From positions 1-8,117 of the forward strand of contig CAMWJQ010000173.1 of assembly GCA_947174615.1 (NCBI GenBank): 8,117 nt of DNA. Reading direction: 5' to 3'. Origin of the DNA: an uncultured Lachnospiraceae bacterium. Its GTDB lineage: Bacteria > Bacillota > Clostridia > Lachnospirales > Lachnospiraceae. A program made the translations under genes and the position numbers. Below are positions 1 to 4,551 of this stretch, piece by piece. Within the stretch, counting starts at the first letter, position 1. The number at the start of each line of letters is the position of its first letter. The notes under the pieces are model-generated. The model was not told the DNA's origin. It saw nothing but the letters and a program-made list of their open reading frames with translations, and searched no databases.

Positions 1-14
1 GAATAATATGATTG

Positions 15-43
15 AAAAGGAGAGATGCGCACTCTCCTTTTTT
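15..43 (+). terminator. Intrinsic terminator of an upstream gene outside the window
   Basis: A perfect 10-bp stem (15-24 with 32-41) encloses a 7-base loop and runs into a T tract at 38-43. It reads rightward, so it should end a transcript that enters from the left edge. No gene belonging to it is visible in the window. Confidence 0.75.
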
Positions 44-414
44 GTTACAACAAAAAATGGAGAAAGAGAGTAAATTTACAATTATTCAATTAAAATTGTC
101 CTAAAGATTACACATTGTCGTTATACAACAACTGTAACGTAGGTGCTGAAATCATTTATGCTTATGAAGATATGTTGAGTGTGATAATATATGTTACGAA
201 TGTTGAGCATATGTTCTCCTTTTGGGATAGGAGGAAATGAGTTATTAAATTTTTATATTGCAGGACTGGATTTCATATGAGGCTATTTGCACACACTATC
301 TATTATATGATATGAATGGAATAGTAGCAGGTTTGTAGAAAAGTAATAAATATTTCAAAGTATGTAGAAATTAAATATCAAATGTGTGAAATATTGATAA
401 TACTTAAAGACTAT
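44..414. other. AT-rich non-coding stretch, no gene recognised
   Basis: About 370 bases with dense stops in all frames and no recognisable protein. The one suggestive site is an AGGAGG at 231-236 followed by ATG at 239, but that frame stops after three codons. The same AGGAGG can pair with TCTCCT about 8 bases upstream (near 214-222), a small hairpin that would hide it. The stretch could be intergenic DNA or the relic of a gene cut away by rearrangement. Confidence 0.5.
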
Positions 415-452
415 AAAGAGCAGAGATTCGAGAGAGAGTCCCTGCTTTTTTT
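415..452 (+). terminator. Intrinsic terminator
   Basis: AGCAG at 419-423 pairs with CTGCT at 442-446. The stem extends outward by G·T and three A-T pairs (415-418 with 447-450), and a run of seven T follows (446-452). It points rightward and sits just before the truncated virD4 segment, so it insulates that segment from transcription coming from the left. No gene ending at it is recognised. Confidence 0.7.
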
Positions 453-479
453 GTGCGCAAAATTGAACTCATCACTTGA

Positions 480-740
480 CAATGTTGCAATGAGCTTATG
501 AGCCAAGATGAGATTGCAGTCATGGACGGAGGGAAGTGCATCATGCAGCTTAGAGGGGTAAGACCTTTCTTCTCCAATAAGTTTGACATTACAAAGCACA
601 GGCAGTACCGCCTTCTGTCCGATTTTGATGACAAGAACGCCTTAGACATCGAAAAATATGTAAAGAACCTGTGCAAAGCGAAAGTCAGGGACAATGACAC
701 CGTTGATGAGGTGGAGGATGCAGGCGTGATTGAAGCATGA
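480..740 (+). pseudogene. virD4: C-terminal remnant of a VirD4/TraG-type coupling protein
   Basis: VirD4-type proteins are membrane ATPases that hand the relaxase-DNA complex to the conjugative channel. Only the last ~80 residues are here. The open frame follows a stop at 477-479, and recognisable sequence begins near 489 with ELMSQDEIAVMDGGKC, then QLRGVRPFF, DITKH and LSDFDDKNA, ending in an acidic tail. This matches the C-terminal end I know from VirD4 proteins of Clostridia conjugative transposons. The Walker motifs and membrane segments of a full-length (~600-residue) protein are absent, and non-coding DNA with a terminator precedes the fragment, so it is a truncated relic and cannot support conjugation. 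The ATG at 498 lacks a convincing ribosome site. Family assignment is from recall of conserved blocks, without a search. Confidence 0.75.
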
Positions 741-1021
741 CAACTGAATATTGAAAAACTGAATATGGAACCCGCCAACCAGCTACAAAACTTTTGGACA
801 AAAAGTCCAGAAGTGGAACGGAGTTTTGAATGTACTTGGGAAAGGACAAAAACAAAGCGCCCGGCACAGCCAATCGCCAAACTGAATGTGCCGGATGCCC
901 GCAGGGTTCTTCCTAAAGGATTGCCCTGTCTTTATTTTACCATAAGGCAGGGCATTTTAACACGAAAAACTCTTTCAGAAACCAGACAAAAACTATTTTT
1001 GAGAAAGAAAGAGGTAGAAAC
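741..1021 (+). ncRNA. Structured untranslated region between virD4 and maff2, attenuator-like
   Basis: This stretch carries several strong pairings and no credible gene. There is a 10-bp direct repeat AACTGAATAT near 742-767 and an 8-bp perfect stem, CCGGCACA 861-868 with TGTGCCGG 887-894. A 10-bp hairpin, 923-932 with 944-953, is followed by ATTTTAA. The left arm of that hairpin (CCCTG 924-928) can instead pair with CAGGG at 902-906, so two structures exclude each other, as in transcription attenuators. Further on, CTCTTTC 970-976 can pair with GAAAGAG 1007-1013, which covers the likely ribosome site of the next ORF. The structure is seen in the sequence; the regulatory role is inference. 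Confidence 0.5.
923..957 (+). terminator. Terminator-like hairpin with competing anti-terminator partner
   Basis: GCCCTGTCTT (923-932) pairs with AAGGCAGGGC (944-953) through one T·G pair, with an 11-base loop and a modest ATTTTAA tail. The tail is weak for a full terminator. The CAGGG at 902-906 offers an alternative partner for the left arm, so the hairpin may be conditional. Confidence 0.5.
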
Positions 1022-1066
1022 ATGGTATTTTTTACAACAGCGGTAACAGGTGTAAATTGTGAGTAA
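1022..1066 (+). pseudogene. Probable 5' remnant of a Maff2-family ICE gene
   Basis: The ORF reads MVFFTTAVT and then GVNCE before a stop, 14 codons in all. Maff2-family proteins are small two-helix membrane proteins encoded directly after virD4 in many Clostridia conjugative elements, and they typically start M-x-FFT-x-AV. The match of the first nine residues, an AGAGG site 8 bases upstream and the position behind a virD4 tail all support a Maff2 start. The hydrophobic body and the glycine-rich GDNPGAKSQG-type segment are missing in this frame, so homology ends near base 1049 and foreign sequence follows. The alternative is a regulatory leader peptide that only resembles Maff2. Nine matching residues are thin evidence. 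Confidence 0.4.
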
Positions 1067-1148
1067 AGTGAAATTTGGGGAAAATAAGCAAGGTGATAAT
1101 CCGGTGTATGTGGATAGCCCTTATTGGATGAATATGGCACAATCTTAG
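1059..1148 (+). CDS. Small ORF of unknown function, 29 residues
   Basis: A GTG-started frame of 29 codons overlaps the end of the previous ORF by 8 bases in another frame, so it could be read by coupled re-initiation. It contains GDNPVYVDSPYWMNMAQS, whose composition looks like real protein, and it ends 20 bases before the next gene. I do not recognise the family. It may be the C-terminal end of a gene truncated at the junction near 1049, or a genuine micro-protein in an operon with the gene at 1169. No membrane segment or known motif is seen. Confidence 0.35.
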   Translation: MSKVKFGENKQGDNPVYVDSPYWMNMAQS

Positions 1149-1168
1149 AAGAAACGAGGTAAAGCAAT

Positions 1169-1537
1169 ATGGAAGAACAGGTTTATATCACGGAGGAAGA
1201 ACGGGCAAAGTGCCAAAAGGTGGCTGATGCGTTTGCAGAACTGTATGAAATGGAGAATATTGTGGTGATTGATGTAGGTAGATATGGCTTTGTGGAGCTG
1301 AAATATTACAAGTCGCCACATGGCTTTGAAGATGCCAAAACCTTTACGGACAGCGTGGCACTATTTGAGGAATTATGGGAGGAATGGCTGAATACAAAGC
1401 TGTACCTGATGGTAAAAGGCACTCCGTCATTAGAGAAAGGCTATAAGGGTGTATTTGAGAGCCTACCTGAAGAAAAACAGTCGGAACTTATCGTAAGAAA
1501 AGCTGAATTTGCAAAAATAGCGGAAATATATCTGTAA
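1169..1537 (+). CDS. Hypothetical accessory protein of Firmicutes mobile elements, 122 residues
   Basis: The protein is soluble and acidic, starting MEEQVYITEEERAKCQKV. ATG at 1169 follows ACGAGGTAA by a good ribosome-site distance. An amphipathic N-terminal helix (about 8-27) is followed by a beta-like stretch (ENIVVIDVGRYGFVELKYY, about 29-47), a segment rich in aromatic and acidic residues (FTDSVALFEELWEEWL) and a C-terminal helix. There are no catalytic motifs, signal peptide or membrane segments. I recall similar small proteins beside resistance and transfer genes in Clostridia elements, but know of no function. It is probably the main product of a short unit that begins near 1059 and ends at the terminator 1584-1613. 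The coding call is firm; the function is unknown. Confidence 0.8.
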   Translation: MEEQVYITEEERAKCQKVADAFAELYEMENIVVIDVGRYGFVELKYYKSPHGFEDAKTFTDSVALFEELWEEWLNTKLYLMVKGTPSLEKGYKGVFESLPEEKQSELIVRKAEFAKIAEIYL

Positions 1538-1583
1538 TATTGTTTCTACAAAAAACGACAGTTTGCGTTTGAACAAAGATTAG

Positions 1584-1613
1584 AAAGGCTCTGTATAATT
1601 CAGGGCTTTTCTT
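1584..1613 (+). terminator. Intrinsic terminator of the 1169-1537 gene
   Basis: A 10-bp stem, 1584-1593 with 1601-1610 (two G·T pairs), has a 7-base loop TATAATT and a short T-rich tail. It lies 46 bases past the stop codon of the accessory gene and closes that unit before the next block. Confidence 0.7.
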
Positions 1614-1642
1614 GATTGTTTTTAGATAAAAGGATAGAATGA

Positions 1643-1753
1643 ATGAGTAAGTGGGATTCCGGAGTAAACGGCATTGTGGAAATGTTGTATAACTGGCTGT
1701 TTTATAGAGTTATCCATGATGTTTGTTTTATACTTTTGAAGTTATTCGGTTGA
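1643..1753 (+). CDS. Possible 36-residue membrane peptide
   Basis: ATG at 1643 follows AAAGGA by about 8 bases and opens 36 codons. The start is polar (MSKWDSGVNG), followed by a hydrophobic, aromatic stretch (about residues 11-35: IVEMLYNWLFYRV, then FILLKLFG) that could span the membrane once. It stands alone between a terminator and the HTH pseudogene. I recognise no family. The ribosome site and the hydrophobic pattern argue for translation, but an ORF this short can occur by chance in AT-rich DNA. Confidence 0.35.
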   Translation: MSKWDSGVNGIVEMLYNWLFYRVIHDVCFILLKLFG

Positions 1754-1800
1754 CTGTATATAATTATAACTGCTAAAGTTTTAAGAAATGGTGAATGAAA

Positions 1801-1988
1801 ATGTTAGAGTTTATTTTTGCCCTGGAAGCGACTAAGAAATGGGGCATTTCAGAAAGACGAATACAAAAGCTATGCGAGGAAAATCGCATACGCGGCGTGG
1901 CAAAGTTCAGCCGTTTTGGCTGATACCAAAGGATGCAGAGAAACTTGTTGACGGTAGAAAAAAAGAAAAAAATATAAGTTTAGGATAA
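1801..1988 (+). pseudogene. Frameshifted helix-turn-helix (excisionase-like) DNA-binding protein
   Basis: The first frame (1801-1923) reads MLEFIFALEATKKWGISE, then RRIQKLCEENRIRGVAKF, and stops after residue 40. The +1-related frame continues as WLIPKDAEKLVDGRKKEK to a stop at 1986-1988. Restoring one T in the T run at 1914-1917 (TTTT to TTTTT) joins both into a 62-residue protein with the winged-HTH layout of MerR/Xis-like proteins (A-A-KKWGIS-RR-QKLC-E-RI-GV-KF-R-WLIPKDAEKP). Such small proteins are found in Clostridia ICEs and act in excision or local regulation. GGTGA at 1790-1794 supports ATG 1801, although ATG 1795 is also in frame. The end of the gene overlaps the first promoter element. 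Decay, assembly error and recoding cannot be told apart here. Confidence 0.7.
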
Positions 1989-2013
1989 TTCTGCAACATT
2001 TGGGAGTTAAAAT
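1983..2013 (+). promoter_or_regulatory. Promoter element, copy 1 of 3, upstream of the response regulator
   Basis: GGATAATTCTGCAACATTT (1983-2001) is followed after 6 bases by TAAAAT (2008-2013), a -10-like hexamer. There is no TTGACA-type -35 at 16-18 bases; the conserved block itself fills the -37 to -19 region. Within it AATTCTGCAACATT is an imperfect dyad around TGCA. The same arrangement recurs at 3810 and 7119. Predicted transcription would start near 2020 and run into the regulator gene, implying autoregulation. The repeat is seen in the sequence; the promoter role is inference. Confidence 0.65.
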
Positions 2014-2047
2014 ATACTTATTAAGACTCAGAAAGGAAAGGGAAACC

Positions 2048-2734
2048 ATGAAGAAAATTATGATTGTCGAAGATGATACAGTGCTAAACAAAACTCTTGC
2101 CTATAACCTTATTTCTGATGGCTATGAGGTAGTTTCTGCCTATTCCTGTTCTATGGCAAGGAGTCTGTTAAGTGACATCTATCATTTGGCATTGCTGGAC
2201 ATTAATCTCCCAGACGGAAGCGGACTTGATCTTTGCACCGAAATTAAAGAGCACAGTCCAGAAACTTACATTATCTTTCTTACCGCCAATGACAGGGAAA
2301 GTGATATGTTGAGAGGGTATGAAGTTGGTGGCGAAGATTATTTTGCCAAGCCTTTTTCAGTTGCGGTGCTTTGTAAAAAGATCGCCGCAGTATTTGAAAC
2401 CATAGAGCGACACCATCCACGGCATGATATATATGAGGATGGTTTTCTGAAAATCAATTTCTCTGAACAGACTGCAACGCTGGATGGCAAACCTGTGGAT
2501 TTTACACCAAAAGAATATCGTACCTTGTTACTGTTTGTAAAGAACAGCAGACTGATTCTGACAAAAACACAGCTTTTGGAAAAACTATGGGATGTTGATG
2601 GTGATTTTGTGGACGAGCATACCTTGGCTACCATAATTAGTCGTATCCGCAAGAAAATTGAGGTGGATGGACATAAGTATATCAAGACAGCCTATGGCAT
2701 GGGCTATCAATGGATTGGCGGTGAACAGAAATGA
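2048..2734 (+). CDS. OmpR/PhoB-family response regulator
   Basis: Cytoplasmic transcription factor of 228 residues. The N-terminal receiver domain (about 1-115) has the acidic pair E8/D9-D10, phospho-acceptor D51 in LLDINLPDGSG, T79 in FLTAND and K101 in FAKPF, so phosphorylation chemistry is intact. The C-terminal winged helix (about 130-224) has DFTPKEYRTLLLF, the recognition region HTLATIISRIRKKIE and the closing wing IKTAYGMGYQW. The start at ATG 2048 is chosen because AAAGGAAAGGG precedes it; an upstream TTG extension to about 2000 would run through the promoter element. The stop overlaps the kinase start by ATGA (2731-2734), so the two are translationally coupled. It probably controls itself and the transporter through the repeated element. 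The subfamily resembles BceR/NsrR-type regulators of peptide-resistance transporters, inferred mainly from context. Confidence 0.95.
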   Translation: MKKIMIVEDDTVLNKTLAYNLISDGYEVVSAYSCSMARSLLSDIYHLALLDINLPDGSGLDLCTEIKEHSPETYIIFLTANDRESDMLRGYEVGGEDYFAKPFSVAVLCKKIAAVFETIERHHPRHDIYEDGFLKINFSEQTATLDGKPVDFTPKEYRTLLLFVKNSRLILTKTQLLEKLWDVDGDFVDEHTLATIISRIRKKIEVDGHKYIKTAYGMGYQWIGGEQK

Positions 2735-3762
2735 AACTGCAAGAATTATCAATCCGGAAATTTTTGCTGTTAGAAATAATTGGGGTAACTCTTACCGTTG
2801 CCTTGTCACTTCTTACTTTGTATTTACTTACAGGCAACAGCACTCTTGTATATTGTGGGGCTTTTCTAACAGCTACTCTTTTTGCATGGGGAGTGTTCTT
2901 CCTGAAATATTTTCAGAAGAAGCTGTCCGAGTTTATAAATAGATTATGTCAGACGATTGACGGTATGATAGACGGTAGCGAAAGACCCGAAGTAGATTTT
3001 GAAGCGGAAACCTCTTTTGCCCGCATCTCCCACCGACTGGAACGGCTCTACAATATTATGCAGGAGAACCGACGCAAGATAGAGGAAGAAAAATCTGAAT
3101 TGCAATCTCTTGTGTCGGATATTTCACATCAGACAAAAACACCAATTGCAAATCTCAAAATGATAAATGATACCTTGCAGACCCGCAAAATGCCGGTGGA
3201 ACAACAGTGGGAGTTTTTACGGGCTTCAGGGAGCCAGCTTGACAAGCTGGATTTTCTCATTCAGGCAATGGTAAAGACTTCTCGCCTTGAAACAGGTGTA
3301 ATTACTCTTGAAAAAAAGCAGACTTTGGTGATGGATACGCTGACTGCTGCTATCAATGGTATTCTTGTGTCAATGGAAAGAAAGCAAATTACCCTATTGG
3401 TAGAATGCCCGGATAACATTGCCTTTTACCAGGACAGCCGCTGGACAGCAGAAGCATTATATAACCTTTTGGATAATGCAGTAAAATATACTCCCGCAAG
3501 TGGCAGCATCTGTGTAACAGTGCAAGACCAAGAAATGTATTTGAAAATTGATGTGGCAGACACAGGCAGAGGCATTCCGGAAAGCGAACAGGCAACGATT
3601 TTCAAACGCTTTTACAGGGAGGATGCAGTGCATGACATAGATGGAATAGGTATCGGTCTTTATCTTACTCGTGAGATTATTACTATGCAGGGTGGCTATG
3701 TTAAAGTTTTTTCCACGGTCGGAAAAGGAACAGTCTTTTCCGTTTTTCTTCCAAAAAAATAA
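2731..3762 (+). CDS. Intramembrane-sensing histidine kinase, BceS-like
   Basis: Membrane sensor kinase of 343 residues that should phosphorylate the preceding regulator. Two N-terminal membrane segments (about 11-33 and 38-59) are joined by only about five residues (TGNST), so there is no extracellular sensor domain. This is the hallmark of BceS-type kinases, which take their signal from a partner ABC transporter. A coiled linker (about 95-125) leads to the H box, SDISHQTKTPIANLK, with phospho-accepting H133. The ATPase domain has the N box EALYNLLDNAVKYT (N245, N249), G1 DTGRG (277-281), F box FKRFYR and G2 GIGIGLYL (305-312). All catalytic elements are present. The pair forms an operon; the transporter genes follow after a 109-base gap with their own promoter element. 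Confidence 0.93.
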   Translation: MKLQELSIRKFLLLEIIGVTLTVALSLLTLYLLTGNSTLVYCGAFLTATLFAWGVFFLKYFQKKLSEFINRLCQTIDGMIDGSERPEVDFEAETSFARISHRLERLYNIMQENRRKIEEEKSELQSLVSDISHQTKTPIANLKMINDTLQTRKMPVEQQWEFLRASGSQLDKLDFLIQAMVKTSRLETGVITLEKKQTLVMDTLTAAINGILVSMERKQITLLVECPDNIAFYQDSRWTAEALYNLLDNAVKYTPASGSICVTVQDQEMYLKIDVADTGRGIPESEQATIFKRFYREDAVHDIDGIGIGLYLTREIITMQGGYVKVFSTVGKGTVFSVFLPKK

Positions 3763-3773
3763 AACGTCCTAAA

Positions 3774-3789
3774 ATTGAAACATTTCAAC
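3774..3789. repeat. Short inverted repeat between kinase and ATPase genes
   Basis: TTGAAACATTTCAA is a perfect dyad with a 2-base centre, and it is itself flanked by GTCC and GGAC, which can also pair. No T tract follows, so it is not a clear terminator. It lies about 35 bases upstream of promoter copy 2 and shares the core ACATTTSAA with it (GAAACATTTCAA against GCAACATTTGAA). It could be an upstream regulator site or a chance palindrome. Confidence 0.4.
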
Positions 3790-3809
3790 GGACAATTTCG
3801 CAGTGTTTG

Positions 3810-3840
3810 GGATAATTCTGCAACATTTGAATTTTATGAT
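3810..3840 (+). promoter_or_regulatory. Promoter element, copy 2 of 3, upstream of the ABC ATPase
   Basis: The 19-base block at 3810-3828 is identical to copy 1 and is followed at the same 6-base distance by TATGAT (3835-3840). Similarity continues past the -10 into copy 3 (GCCTATAAATAAAG here, GGCCAATAAAGAG there). The transcript would start near 3847, only about 25 bases before the ATPase start. This gives the transporter its own signal-responsive promoter as well as any read-through from the kinase. Confidence 0.65.
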
Positions 3841-3871
3841 ATGCCTATAAATAAAGAAAGGCGGTATTCAT

Positions 3872-4537
3872 ATGAGTATCTTACAGACAACAGATTTGAA
3901 AAAGTATTATGGTACTGAGCCAAACATTACTCGCGCTCTTGACGGTGTAACATTTTCTGTGGAACAGGGGGAATTTGTGGCAATTGTCGGCACGTCTGGA
4001 AGCGGGAAATCCACCCTGCTTCACATGATGGGCGGGCTAGATGTTCCAACGTCCGGCTCTGTCCGTGTGAGGGATAAAATGCTTGAGAAAATGAATGATG
4101 AGCAGCTTACCATTTTTCGCCGTCGCAATATCGGCTTTATTTTCCAAAATTATAATCTAGTACCCGTTCTGGATATTTATGAGAATATTGTCCTGCCCGT
4201 GGAGCTGGATGGCGATACGGTAGATAAAAAGTTTTTTCGGGAAATTGCAGAGATGCTGGATTTGAAAAGTAAATTAAAGAATATGCCAAATAACCTTTCA
4301 GGTGGACAGCAACAACGTGTTGCTATTGCTCGCGCTTTGATAACGAAACCAGCTATTATTCTTGCCGATGAACCGACGGGAAACCTTGACAGTAAAACCA
4401 GTGCAGATGTATTAGGGCTGCTCAAACGAAGCAGTGGAGAATTTAATCAGACCATTGTAATGATTACCCATAACAATGAAATTGCCCAACTTGCCGACCG
4501 CATTGTGCGGATTGAAGACGGCAGGATTGTGGAATAA
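3872..4537 (+). CDS. ABC transporter ATP-binding protein, MacB/BceA-like
   Basis: Cytoplasmic ATPase of 221 residues that powers the permease encoded next. It has Walker A GTSGSGKST (40-48), the Q loop in FQNYNLVP (Q92), signature LSGGQQQR (142-149), Walker B IILADEPTGNLDS (catalytic E167) and switch H200 in MITHNN. The MMGGLD and NYNLVPVL segments and the short length are typical of the LolD/MacB/BceA group, which pairs with FtsX-type permeases for peptide export, lipoprotein release or peptide detoxification. AAAGGCGG stands about 7 bases before ATG 3872. Its stop codon is embedded in the ribosome site of the permease gene (AATAAGGAGG), so translation is tightly coupled. Confidence 0.95.
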   Translation: MSILQTTDLKKYYGTEPNITRALDGVTFSVEQGEFVAIVGTSGSGKSTLLHMMGGLDVPTSGSVRVRDKMLEKMNDEQLTIFRRRNIGFIFQNYNLVPVLDIYENIVLPVELDGDTVDKKFFREIAEMLDLKSKLKNMPNNLSGGQQQRVAIARALITKPAIILADEPTGNLDSKTSADVLGLLKRSSGEFNQTIVMITHNNEIAQLADRIVRIEDGRIVE

Positions 4538-4551
4538 GGAGGTAGCAGACT

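Noticed and set aside
476..481. TTGACA as a -35 box before the virD4 fragment
   Set aside because: No -10 hexamer lies 16-18 bases downstream, and the site falls at the truncation point.
404..880. Long minus-strand ORF of 158 codons
   Set aside because: It lies antisense to the VirD4 tail and crosses the terminator at 415-452. Its product is serine/phenylalanine-rich without recognisable domains, while the plus strand has clear family motifs. It is a shadow.
765..1046. Plus-strand ORF of 93 codons between virD4 and maff2
   Set aside because: It runs through the 861-894 and 923-953 hairpins, has no good ribosome site and overlaps the Maff2 start in another frame. The stretch is better explained as structured untranslated RNA.
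1749..1776. TTGACT with TA-rich DNA as a promoter for the HTH gene
   Set aside because: The TATAAT-like bases are too close to the TTGACT, and at the proper spacing only a weak TAAAGT-like hexamer is found. Possible but not supportable.
1983..2020. ECF-sigma promoter with a GCAAC-type -35
   Set aside because: At 16-17 bases from TGCAAC the three copies read ATAC, ATGC and AGGC, which is not a shared -10, whereas the TATAAT-like hexamers align perfectly.
2000..2047. N-terminal extension of the response regulator from a TTG near 2000
   Set aside because: The receiver domain begins properly at ATG 2048 with a strong ribosome site; the extension would overlap the promoter element.
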